From NCBI RefSeq assembly GCF_000757485.1, contig NZ_JPYO01000046.1, positions 32,558-96,557 of the forward strand: 64,000 bases of DNA, given 5' to 3'. Below the pieces are notes generated by a model. It saw only the letters and a list, made by a program, of their open reading frames with translations. It ran no database searches and was not told the origin of the DNA. This stretch comes from Achromobacter sp. RTa (lineage in GTDB: Bacteria > Pseudomonadota > Gammaproteobacteria > Burkholderiales > Burkholderiaceae_B). Shown here piece after piece: positions 33,400 through 41,069 of the stretch. Position 1 is the stretch's first letter, and every line of letters begins with the position of its first letter. A program made the translations under genes and the position numbers.

Positions 33400-34394
33400 T
33401 GGAAGCGCCGGCTGCTGGACCACTGAAAGACGGCTACGGGCGCCGCATCGACTATCTGCGCGTCTCCGTCACCGACCGCTGCGACCTGCGTTGCAGCTAC
33501 TGCCTGCCCAAGGATTTCAGGGGCTTCGAGACGCCCGCAAATTGGCTTAGCCACGAGGAGACGGCCCGGCTCGTGGGCCTGTTCGTGGCGCTGGGCGTCA
33601 GCAAGGTCCGGCTTACCGGAGGCGAGCCGCTGCTGCGCCGAGGCGTCGCCGGGCTGGCGGGCGCCATCGCCGCCATGCCGGGGCTGAAAGATCTGTCCGT
33701 TTCCACCAACGGCACGCAGCTGGCCCGCCACGCGCAGGACCTGCGCGCCGCGGGCGTGGACCGGTTGAACGTCAGCCTGGATACGCTCGACGCGGCCGCC
33801 TTCGGCAAGATCACCGGCCGCGATTGTCTGGAATCGGTGCTGGCCGGCCTGGCCGCGGCCAGGCGCGCGGGCTTCGCGCCCATCAAGCTCAACAGCGTCG
33901 TCCACGCGGCCACGCCGCAGGCTGAGGTGCGAAGGCTGCTGGACTACGCGCTGGCGCAGGGCTTCGTGCTGCGCCTGATCGAGCCCATGCCGATGGGCGA
34001 TTGCGGCAGGAATTTCTCCCATGTCGATCTGAACGAAGTGGGCGCGCTCCTGGCGGCCCAGGCCGGCCTGGTGCCCGCGGTGGCGGGTTCGGGCGCCGGG
34101 CCCGCCCGCTACTGGACGACGGGCCGCGGAACGCCGGTGCTGGGCGTGATCACGCCCATGTCCCGTCATTTCTGCGCCAGCTGCAACCGGGTAAGGCTGG
34201 GCGTGGACGGCACGTTGTACCTGTGCCTGGGGCAGGAAGACCGGGTGCCGCTGGGCGCGCTGTTGCGCGGCGGCGCCAGCGATGCGGTGCTGACCCGCGC
34301 CATTCTGGCGGGCATCGCCGCCAAGCCGGAACGCCACGACTTCGCCGCCCGCCCGGAACGCATCGTGCGCTTCATGGCGCAGACGGGAGGCTGA
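33396..34394 (+). CDS. moaA: GTP 3',8-cyclase of molybdenum cofactor synthesis
   Basis: A 332-residue radical-SAM enzyme that starts molybdopterin synthesis from GTP. The N-terminal SAM cluster motif is TDRCDLRCSYC (Cys29, 33, 36) and the C-terminal cluster FCASCNRVRLGVDGTLYLC (Cys-x2-Cys-x13-Cys). The essential C-terminal Gly-Gly is present (QTGG). The gene overlaps the PPIase stop by 4 nt, so cofactor supply is coupled to nitrate reductase expression. A housekeeping moaA elsewhere in the genome is likely, as in Pseudomonas. Confidence 0.95.
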   Translation: MMEAPAAGPLKDGYGRRIDYLRVSVTDRCDLRCSYCLPKDFRGFETPANWLSHEETARLVGLFVALGVSKVRLTGGEPLLRRGVAGLAGAIAAMPGLKDLSVSTNGTQLARHAQDLRAAGVDRLNVSLDTLDAAAFGKITGRDCLESVLAGLAAARRAGFAPIKLNSVVHAATPQAEVRRLLDYALAQGFVLRLIEPMPMGDCGRNFSHVDLNEVGALLAAQAGLVPAVAGSGAGPARYWTTGRGTPVLGVITPMSRHFCASCNRVRLGVDGTLYLCLGQEDRVPLGALLRGGASDAVLTRAILAGIAAKPERHDFAARPERIVRFMAQTGG

Positions 34395-34395
34395 C

Positions 34396-35064
34396 ATGCG
34401 CGACATCGAACGCCTCGTCGACGGCTTCCAGCGCTTCCAGCAGCAATACTACGAGGATGCGCCGTCCCTTTACCGCAGCCTGCGCGAGGGCCAGCACCCC
34501 AGCACCCTGTTGATCGGTTGCTGCGATTCCCGCGTGGACCCGGCCATGCTGCTGGGCTGCGACCCCGGCGACATCTTCACCGTGCGCAATGTGGCCAACC
34601 TGGTGCCGCCGTCCAACACGGACCGGGGCCTGCAGGGGGTACTGGCCGCGATACAGTTCGCGGTGGAACAATTGCAGGTCAGCCGGATCATCGTGCTGGG
34701 CCATGCGCATTGCGGCGGCATCCGCAAGCTGATGGACCGCGGCCTGGGGTTTTCCGCGAACAGCGGCGAGACCGACTACCTGGAGCGCTGGATGGATATC
34801 GCCGAGCCCGCCCGCCAGCGGGTGCTGCAGCAGATGCCCGACGCGTCGACGGCGGAGCGCCGCCGCGCCTGCGAGCAGGCGTCCATCCTGATTTCGCTGC
34901 GCAACCTGGAAGACCTGCCTTTCGTCAGGCGCGCGGTCCGGACGGGACGCCTGACCCTGCATGGCTGGTACTTCGACCTGGTCGCGGGCGCTTTGCTGGC
35001 ATACTCGGCGCGGGCGGACGCGTTCCTTCCCATCGTATGCCCATTGTTCACGGAGCTTGCATGA
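34396..35064 (+). CDS. Beta-class carbonic anhydrase
   Basis: A 222-residue beta-carbonic anhydrase interconverting carbon dioxide and bicarbonate. Zinc ligands are in place: Cys42 and Asp44-Ser-Arg in CCDSRVDP, and His103 and Cys106 in LGHAHCGG. NVANLVPP and the late YFDLVAGALLAY are also typical. It starts one base after the moaA stop and overlaps mobB by 4 nt, so it is translated as part of the nar/moa operon, an uncommon place for this enzyme. It could buffer pH or supply bicarbonate during anaerobic growth; this is inference. Confidence 0.93.
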   Translation: MRDIERLVDGFQRFQQQYYEDAPSLYRSLREGQHPSTLLIGCCDSRVDPAMLLGCDPGDIFTVRNVANLVPPSNTDRGLQGVLAAIQFAVEQLQVSRIIVLGHAHCGGIRKLMDRGLGFSANSGETDYLERWMDIAEPARQRVLQQMPDASTAERRRACEQASILISLRNLEDLPFVRRAVRTGRLTLHGWYFDLVAGALLAYSARADAFLPIVCPLFTELA

Positions 35065-35558
35065 CCCCAGTCTTCGGTATCGCCGGCCGTTCCGGCAGCG
35101 GCAAGACAACCCTGATCGAGGCGATGCTGCCCCTGCTGGCCGAGCGCGGCCTGCGCGTCAACGTCATCAAGCACAGCCATCACGATTTCCAGATGGAGCC
35201 GCCCGGCAAGGACAGCGCGCGCTTCCGCCTGGCGGGCGCGCAGGAGGTGATGGTGTCGTCGCCGTTCCGCTACGCCATCGTCCACGAATTGCGGGAGGCG
35301 CCGGAGCCCTCGCTGGATGAGCAGCGTGCCCGCCTGTCGCCCGCCGACCTGGTGCTGGTGGAAGGATTCAAGCAGGCGGCGATCCCGCGCATCGAGGTAT
35401 ACCGGCCCGCCGCGGGCAAGCCGCCCCTGCATGCGGAAGACTGCAATCTGCTGGCGGTGGCCACCGACGCGCCGCTCGATATCGGGCTGCCTTGCCTGCC
35501 CCTGAACGAGCCAGCGAGGATCGTGGAGTTCATTTGCCGCACCCTGGCCTTGGGCTGA
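35061..35558 (+). CDS. mobB: Molybdopterin-guanine dinucleotide synthesis adaptor protein
   Basis: A 165-residue GTP-binding protein with a P-loop near the N-terminus (GIAGRSGSGKTTLIEAML, Lys15) and the MobB features VIKHSHHDF, DSARFRLAGA and LVLVEGFKQAAIPRIEVYRP. It aids attachment of GMP to molybdopterin for enzymes such as NarG. It overlaps the carbonic anhydrase gene (ATGA) and ends 86 bp before narX. Confidence 0.92.
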   Translation: MTPVFGIAGRSGSGKTTLIEAMLPLLAERGLRVNVIKHSHHDFQMEPPGKDSARFRLAGAQEVMVSSPFRYAIVHELREAPEPSLDEQRARLSPADLVLVEGFKQAAIPRIEVYRPAAGKPPLHAEDCNLLAVATDAPLDIGLPCLPLNEPARIVEFICRTLALG

Positions 35559-35644
35559 ACGCCGCGGGGGGACGGAGCAGGGGTGAGGGGAAAGACTACA
35601 CTGGTACCCGATCCGCCCTGCGGGCGCCGCCATTCCCCAACGCC

Positions 35645-37582
35645 ATGAAGTCCACCGATCCCACCGCCGAGCCCGACGGCCTTCCTTCGCCGCGCCACCG
35701 CCTGTCCACGCGCATCGTCGCCAGCTCGCTGGTCGCGCTGGTGGTGGTGCTGGCCATGGTCGGCTGGACCTTGTGGCTGTCCTGGCAGCTGGAAGGCGCG
35801 GGCGCGGCCATCAACGACACCGGCAGCCTGCGCATGCGCGCCAACCGGGTCGCGGTGGAACTCATGCGGCCGCAGGCCGGCCGCGAGTTCCGCACCCGCG
35901 AGCAGATCGACGTCATGGACGACACGATCGCCCGTCTGGCGCGCGGCAATCCCGCCCGGCCGCTCTTCATCCCCAATGATGAGGCCATACAGGTCCAGTG
36001 GCGCGACGTCGCCGGATACTGGAACGAACGGATGAAACCGGCGGCCATCCAGGCCATTGCGCAACCGGACGCCGCAACCTATCTGGAGACGCTGCCGGAG
36101 TTCGTCAGCCGGGCCGACAGGCTGGTCCGCATGATCGAGCAGGACAACGCGGGCAAGACCACGTCGCTGCGCCTGTCCCAGGGCGTGCTGGCGGCCATCG
36201 CCAGCGCGGGCACGCTGGCGATGATCTACCTGCTGTACCTATGGATCATTTCCCCGGTGCTGCGCCTGCGCGACGGCCTGCAGCGCATGGCGGCGCGCGA
36301 GTTCAGCACGCGCCTGCCGGTGGAAAGCCAGGACGAATTCGGCGTGCTGGCGCGGGGCTACAACCGCATGGCGGACGAGCTGCAGGACCTGTACGCCAGC
36401 CTGGAGCAGCGGGTGGAGGAAAAGACCGCGCAGCTCGCCGCGCAGAACCGCGATATCGGCGCGCTCTACGACATGGCGGCCTTTCTCAACCTGCCCAACG
36501 AAATCGAAGCCCTGTGCGATGGTTTCCTGCGGCGCGTGATGCTGCAATTCGACGCCGAGGGCGGCAGCATCCGGGCGCTGGACCCGAACAACGAAAAACT
36601 GAACCTGATGGTGTCGGTGGGCCTGTCCGACGAGCTGGTGGAGTCCGAGCACTGCATGAAGGTGGAGGATTGCTATTGCGGCGCCGCCACGCGGCAGGAC
36701 AGCGTCATCGTCATCCAGGATTTCCGCCGGTCGCCGCCCGCCAAGGACCTGAACTGCCAGCGCGAAGGCTTTGCCAGCGTGGCGGTGTTCCGCATCGTCA
36801 CGCGGGACGAGGTGCTGGGCTCGTATTCGCTGCATTTCCGCCACCAGCGGCGCCTGACGCCGGCGGAGTCCCAACTGCTCGAAACGCTGGGACGGCACCT
36901 GGGCGTGGCGCTGGACAACCGGCGCCTGGGCGCCCAGGCGCGCCAGCTGGCCGTGGTGCAGGAGCGCGGGCTGGTGGCCCAGGGGCTGCACGACAGCCTG
37001 GCCCAGGCCCTCAATTTCCTCAACCTGCAATTGCAGATGCTGGACGCCGCGGTCAAGCGCGGCGACACCGAGGAAATCGAGGAAATCCTGCCCCTGTTGC
37101 GCACGGGCGTCGATGAAAGCTACCAGGATGTCCGGGAGCTGCTGACCAATTTCCGCACCAAGCTGTCGCAAGGAGATCTGCAGGCCGCCATCGAGGACAC
37201 CGTGGACCGTTTCCGCCGCCAGACCGGCATCGAAACCGAGCTGCGTTTCGGCCCGGGGCAGGGGGCGCCGCTGCCTCCCGAGCAGCAGCTGCAAGTGCTG
37301 TTCATCCTGCAGGAGGCCCTGTCCAACGTGCGCAAGCACTCCGAGGCGGATCGGGTCGAGGTCACGGTCGACAATGGCCGGGACTTCAGCCTGTCGATCG
37401 CCGACAACGGCCAGGGATACGACCCCGCGGAGGTGGCCGAGCGCGGCGAATCCCACGTGGGGCTGCACATCATGCGCGAGCGGGCCGCGCGCATGCGCGC
37501 CATGATAAAACTCGAATCGCAGCCTGGCGCCGGCACGCGCGTCTCGCTGGCCCTGCCCGGCAGCGAACGCCAGGCCGCCTGA
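35645..37582 (+). CDS. narX: Nitrate/nitrite sensor histidine kinase
   Basis: A 645-residue membrane kinase. Helix 1 (residues 27-47) is followed by a periplasmic sensor with the nitrate P-box (NDTGSLRMRANRVAVELMR, 57-75), helix 2 (about 180-202), HAMP (203-255), a GAF-like domain (280-425) with several Cys (HCMKVEDCYCG), a HisKA_3 segment with phospho-accepting His449 (GLHDSLAQ) and an ATPase domain (540-640). It phosphorylates NarL when nitrate is present. The narL gene follows after 13 bp. Placing sensor genes downstream on the same strand differs from the divergent order in Pseudomonas. Confidence 0.94.
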   Translation: MKSTDPTAEPDGLPSPRHRLSTRIVASSLVALVVVLAMVGWTLWLSWQLEGAGAAINDTGSLRMRANRVAVELMRPQAGREFRTREQIDVMDDTIARLARGNPARPLFIPNDEAIQVQWRDVAGYWNERMKPAAIQAIAQPDAATYLETLPEFVSRADRLVRMIEQDNAGKTTSLRLSQGVLAAIASAGTLAMIYLLYLWIISPVLRLRDGLQRMAAREFSTRLPVESQDEFGVLARGYNRMADELQDLYASLEQRVEEKTAQLAAQNRDIGALYDMAAFLNLPNEIEALCDGFLRRVMLQFDAEGGSIRALDPNNEKLNLMVSVGLSDELVESEHCMKVEDCYCGAATRQDSVIVIQDFRRSPPAKDLNCQREGFASVAVFRIVTRDEVLGSYSLHFRHQRRLTPAESQLLETLGRHLGVALDNRRLGAQARQLAVVQERGLVAQGLHDSLAQALNFLNLQLQMLDAAVKRGDTEEIEEILPLLRTGVDESYQDVRELLTNFRTKLSQGDLQAAIEDTVDRFRRQTGIETELRFGPGQGAPLPPEQQLQVLFILQEALSNVRKHSEADRVEVTVDNGRDFSLSIADNGQGYDPAEVAERGESHVGLHIMRERAARMRAMIKLESQPGAGTRVSLALPGSERQAA

Positions 37583-37595
37583 CTACTTCCACATC

Positions 37596-38267
37596 ATGCC
37601 CATCCGTATTCTTCTCGTCGACGACCACACCCTGTTCCGCTCCGGCGTGCGGCTCCTGCTGCAACGCCAGCCCGATTTCGAGGTCGTTGCGGAAGCCGGA
37701 GACGGCGTCGAGGGCTTGAAACGCGCGAAAGAGCTCAAGCCCGACGTGGTCCTGCTGGATCTGAACCTGCCCGGGCTGTCCGGGCTTGAAACGCTGCAGC
37801 TGCTGACGCAGGACCTGCCTTCCTGCGCCGTCATCATCCTGACGGTATCCGAGGAGGCCGACGAACTCGGCCAGGCGCTGCGCGACGGCGCGAGGGGCTA
37901 TCTGGTCAAGAACATCGACGCGGAGGCGCTCACTGCCGCCATCCGCCGCGCGGCCGGCGGAGAGCCGGTGATCGCGGACAGCATGACCGCCAAGCTTGTG
38001 GAGCAGTTCCGCGGCCAGGCCAGCCAGTCCGGGCTGGCCGCGCAGGCGCAGGGGGCGGGCGACCGCAACCGCCTGACCGCCCGCGAGAGGCAGATCGTGC
38101 AATGGCTGGCGCGCGGCGCCAGCAACAAGGTCATCGCCCGCGAACTCGACGTGAGCGAAAGCACGGTCAAGATCCACGTGCAGAACGTGCTGAAGAAGCT
38201 CAACCTGACCAGCCGCGTGCAGGTCGCGGTGTATGCGGTGGAGCACGGGATATACACGGAAGAGTGA
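37596..38267 (+). CDS. narL: Nitrate/nitrite response regulator
   Basis: A 223-residue response regulator: receiver domain with acidic pocket Asp9-Asp10 and phosphorylation site Asp55 (VVLLDLNLPG), and a LuxR-type helix-turn-helix (RLTARERQIVQWLARGASNK, then KVIARELDVSESTVKIHVQN). Paired with NarX it would activate nar genes on nitrate. I found no clear TACYNMT heptamer pair upstream of narK1 or narG by eye. Confidence 0.95.
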   Translation: MPIRILLVDDHTLFRSGVRLLLQRQPDFEVVAEAGDGVEGLKRAKELKPDVVLLDLNLPGLSGLETLQLLTQDLPSCAVIILTVSEEADELGQALRDGARGYLVKNIDAEALTAAIRRAAGGEPVIADSMTAKLVEQFRGQASQSGLAAQAQGAGDRNRLTARERQIVQWLARGASNKVIARELDVSESTVKIHVQNVLKKLNLTSRVQVAVYAVEHGIYTEE

Positions 38268-38276
38268 CGGGAGGGC

Positions 38277-38542
38277 GTGTCTGACACATCCGGCCTAGAT
38301 GGTGTCTGACACCCGTACGAGACGCTCCGCCGTGCTGAAGCAGGCCTACGGCCTCGATCGTGTCTGACACCCGTACGAGACGCCCTGCCGTGCTGAAGCA
38401 GGCCTACGGCCTCGATTGTGTCTGACACCCGTACGAGACGCCCTGCCGTGCTGAAGCAGACGTTCCCCGGGTGTCAGACACTGCGGGTCCGCCCCTCCCC
38501 GGTCATCTCGTACGGGTGTCAGACACAGCGGGTGTCGGACAC
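38277..38542. repeat. Cluster of GTGTCTGACACC palindromic repeats, including a 58-bp tandem array
   Basis: This gap between narL and ubiU is filled by repeats. GTGTCTGACAC occurs at 38278; three head-to-tail units of exactly 58 bp begin at 38302, 38360 and 38418 (GTGTCTGACACCCGTACGAG, then GACGCyCyGCCGTGCTGAAG and CAGGCCTACGGCCTCGATy). The third changes after CTGAAGCAG and ends in the inverted arm CGGGTGTCAGACAC (about 38468-38481). Two more inverted arms follow at 38514-38525 (after CTCGTACG) and 38531-38541. No coding frame with gene-like composition is seen. Confidence 0.85.
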
Positions 38543-38552
38543 TGCGGCGATG

Positions 38553-38566
38553 TTGATCTTCGACAA
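38553..38566 (+). promoter_or_regulatory. Anr/FNR box of the ubiUVT operon
   Basis: TTGATCTTCGACAA matches the FNR/Anr consensus at 8 of 10 positions. A -10-like TAGACT lies at 38589-38594, predicting a start near 38601, which places the box at -41.5 as in class II FNR promoters. Control of ubiUVT by FNR is known in E. coli. Confidence 0.65.
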
Positions 38567-38622
38567 GGCCATCGCATCCCCCGGCCCCTAGACTGGCCGT
38601 CATGCAAACTCGAACCTCTCCC

Positions 38623-39618
38623 ATGGAACTCGTGGCTCCCGCCGGCAGCCTGGCTGCGCTGAAGGCGGCGGTGGAGGCGGGCGCCGACACGGTCTACCTC
38701 GGCCTCAAGAACGCCACCAATGCCCGCAATTTCGCCGGGCTCAATTTCACCGAAGCCGATATCCGCGCCGGCGTGGAGCTGGCGCACAGCCGCAAGCGCC
38801 AGGTGCTGTTCGCCATCAACACCTTCGTGCAGGCGGGCAGGGCGCAGGAGTGGCGCGCCGCGGTGGACGCCGCCCAGGGCCTGGGAGCCGACGCGGTCAT
38901 CATGGCGGATCCTGGCCTGATGGCCTACGCCAGCGACCGCTATCCCGACCTGCGCCTGCATCTGTCGGTGCAGGGCTCGGCCACCCACGCCGACGCCATC
39001 GAGCTGATGAAGGAGCAGTTCGGCATCCGTCGGGTGGTGCTGCCGCGAGTACTGACCCTGGCCGAGATCGCGCGCATCTGCGCCAACGTCAGTGTCGAAG
39101 TCGAGGTATTCGGCTTCGGCAGCCTGTGCGTCATGGCCGAGGGGCGCTGCCTGCTATCGTCCTACGCCACCGGAGATTCGCCCAACAACAAGGGTGTCTG
39201 TTCTCCCGCTCACGCCGTGCGCTGGTCGGAAGAGAACGGCCGCATGGACGCGCGCCTGAACGGCATCCTGATCGACCGCTACGAACCGGGCGAAGCTGCC
39301 GCCTATCCCACTTTGTGCAAGGGTCGCTTCGACGTGGACGGGCAAGCCGACCACGCGCTGGAGGAACCGACCAGCCTGAACGCGATCGGCCTGTTGCCGC
39401 GCCTTGCGGAGATGGGCGTGTCCGCCATCAAGATCGAGGGACGGCAGCGCAGCCCCGCCTATGTCACCCAGGTGGTGTCGACCCTGCGCGCGGCCTTGGA
39501 CAGCGCGCATGCGGACGCCTCCCGCTTTTCTCCCCGCCCCGAATGGAACGCCATGCTGGCGCGCCACTCCGAGGGTTCCCAAGTCACGCAAGGCGCATTC
39601 GAACGTCCATGGAAATGA
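38623..39618 (+). CDS. ubiU: Oxygen-independent ubiquinone hydroxylation protein UbiU (U32 family)
   Basis: A 331-residue U32 protein with a [4Fe-4S] cluster that works with UbiV and UbiT to hydroxylate ubiquinone precursors without oxygen. Cluster cysteines at 169, 176, 193 and 232 (GSLCVMAEGRCLLSS, GVCSPAHAVRW, PTLCKGRF) equal the E. coli numbering when translation starts at ATG 38623 (MELVAPAGSLAALKAAVEAG). An ATG at 38602 adds seven residues but would lie at the predicted transcription start. Neither has a clear ribosome-binding site. First gene of ubiUVT, just after narXL. Confidence 0.93.
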   Translation: MELVAPAGSLAALKAAVEAGADTVYLGLKNATNARNFAGLNFTEADIRAGVELAHSRKRQVLFAINTFVQAGRAQEWRAAVDAAQGLGADAVIMADPGLMAYASDRYPDLRLHLSVQGSATHADAIELMKEQFGIRRVVLPRVLTLAEIARICANVSVEVEVFGFGSLCVMAEGRCLLSSYATGDSPNNKGVCSPAHAVRWSEENGRMDARLNGILIDRYEPGEAAAYPTLCKGRFDVDGQADHALEEPTSLNAIGLLPRLAEMGVSAIKIEGRQRSPAYVTQVVSTLRAALDSAHADASRFSPRPEWNAMLARHSEGSQVTQGAFERPWK

Positions 39619-40508
39619 AGCCCAACGCATACCGGATTTCTGTCGGCCCTTTGCTGTACTACTGGCCGCGCCGCGATACCCTGGATTTCTATGCGGAGCT
39701 GGCCGACAGCCCCGCCGACATCCTGTACGTGGGCGAGACCGTCTGCAGCCGCCGACACGAATTGCGCGCCGAGGATTGGCTGGCGCTTGCGCGCGACCTG
39801 CGCGCCGCCGGCAAGACGGTGGTGTTGTCCGGCCGCACGCTGATCGAGACCGGCGCCGAGGCCAGCGCCTTGAAGAAGCTGTGCGAACAGCAGGATTTCA
39901 TGGTCGAGGCCGGGGAAGTGGGCGCCATGCGGCATCTGGCCGGGCGTCCCTTCGTAGCCGGCCCGCACATGAACGCCTACCACGGCGGCACCCTGGAATG
40001 GCTGGCCCGGCGCGGCGCGGCCCGCTTCGTGGTTCCGCTGGAAATGGACGGCAAGACGCTGGCGCGCCTGCTGCAGGAACGCCCGGCGGGCCTGGAGGCG
40101 GAGGTCATGGTGTGGGGCCGCATGGCGCTGGCGTTTTCCGCGCGCTGCTTCACCGCGCGGCACTTTCGCCTGAAGAAGGACGAGTGCGGATTCCGCTGTA
40201 TCGAACATCCGGACGGATTGGACATGCGCACTCGCGAATCGCGGGATTTCCTGGCGATCAACGGCATCCAGGTGCAGTCGGCCGCCTGTCTGGACTTGCT
40301 GTCCCGGGCGCCCGAACTGGCGTCGCTGGGCGTGGAGGTGCTGCGCGTCAGCCCGCAATCGTCGGGCACGCTGGAGGCGGTCGCCGCGCTGGATGCGGTC
40401 CGACGGAACCTTCCGGCAGCGGCCGTCGAGCCGCCCGCGGGCATCGGCCGCTGCAATGGCTACTACTACGGCAAGTCCGGCATCGAGATGCTGGAGGTGA
40501 TGGCATGA
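39615..40508 (+). CDS. ubiV: Oxygen-independent ubiquinone hydroxylation protein UbiV (U32 family)
   Basis: A 297-residue U32 protein, partner of UbiU. The N-terminus RISVGPLLYYWPRRDTLDFY and YVGETVCSRR are typical; cluster cysteines are Cys44, Cys178, Cys191 and Cys195 (FSARCFTARHF, KDECGFRCIEH). I use ATG 39615, which overlaps the ubiU stop as ATGA; an ATG two codons earlier is possible. The stop overlaps the ubiT start. Confidence 0.93.
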   Translation: MKPNAYRISVGPLLYYWPRRDTLDFYAELADSPADILYVGETVCSRRHELRAEDWLALARDLRAAGKTVVLSGRTLIETGAEASALKKLCEQQDFMVEAGEVGAMRHLAGRPFVAGPHMNAYHGGTLEWLARRGAARFVVPLEMDGKTLARLLQERPAGLEAEVMVWGRMALAFSARCFTARHFRLKKDECGFRCIEHPDGLDMRTRESRDFLAINGIQVQSAACLDLLSRAPELASLGVEVLRVSPQSSGTLEAVAALDAVRRNLPAAAVEPPAGIGRCNGYYYGKSGIEMLEVMA

Positions 40509-40936
40509 GCGGCGCCTTGCAGGTGCCGGCGCTGTTCGCCAAGGTCGGCCGGCGCATTCCGTCGCCGCTGGTGTCGATGCACTGCGTGGCCGCGCTGGAA
40601 CTGGCGCGCCGCTTCAAATGGCTGTTGCCGCCGCAGGAGCTGGACGGCCGCAGTTTCGCCATCACCGTCGAAGACCTAGGGCTGCGCAGTTGCTTCGCCG
40701 TGCGTGACGGCGCCTTCCGGCCCGTGTGGAACGGCGCGCCGTCAGACCTGGAACTGGGCGCAAAGCTGGCTGACCTGTTGAGCCTGATGCGCGCCGAGAC
40801 CGATGCGGACACCTTGTTCTTCCAGCGCCGCCTGCGGATCTCGGGGGACACGGAGCTGGGCTTGATCGTGAAGAATTGGCTGGATGCCGCGCCGCGGCCG
40901 GCGTGGCTGCAGCGCAGCGGCGCCGCGAGCGTTTGA
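40505..40936 (+). CDS. ubiT: Ubiquinone synthesis accessory factor UbiT (SCP2 domain)
   Basis: A 143-residue SCP2-like lipid-binding protein that brings ubiquinone precursors to the anaerobic pathway. Visible parts are IPSPLVSMHCVAALELARRF near the N-terminus, DGRSFAITVEDLGLR, and DADTLFFQRRLRISGDTELG, the segment shared with E. coli UbiT. It overlaps ubiV by 4 nt and closes the operon. Confidence 0.9.
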   Translation: MSGALQVPALFAKVGRRIPSPLVSMHCVAALELARRFKWLLPPQELDGRSFAITVEDLGLRSCFAVRDGAFRPVWNGAPSDLELGAKLADLLSLMRAETDADTLFFQRRLRISGDTELGLIVKNWLDAAPRPAWLQRSGAASV

Positions 40937-40991
40937 ATACGCCGAGATACGGGTTTCCACTCATTAGTCAAAGTAATTCCGCAGATAAGAA

Positions 40992-41008
40992 ATAAGAATT
41001 TTTCTTAT
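40992..41008. promoter_or_regulatory. Perfect AT-rich inverted repeat upstream of the MFS gene
   Basis: ATAAGAA-TTT-TTCTTAT is a 7-3-7 perfect inverted repeat in a strikingly AT-rich gap, 61 bp before the MFS start. A third ATAAGAA begins at 40985. Position fits an operator, perhaps for the LysR encoded two genes downstream. Confidence 0.5.
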
Positions 41009-41069
41009 GGTTGGGCGAAGGCTATAAAAGCTGGCTGATAGACCTCAACCTGCCTTAAGAGAGATAAAC

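Noticed and set aside
38302..38475. CRISPR array
   Set aside because: The 58-bp units are contiguous with no unique spacers, and there are no cas genes; it is a tandem palindromic repeat.
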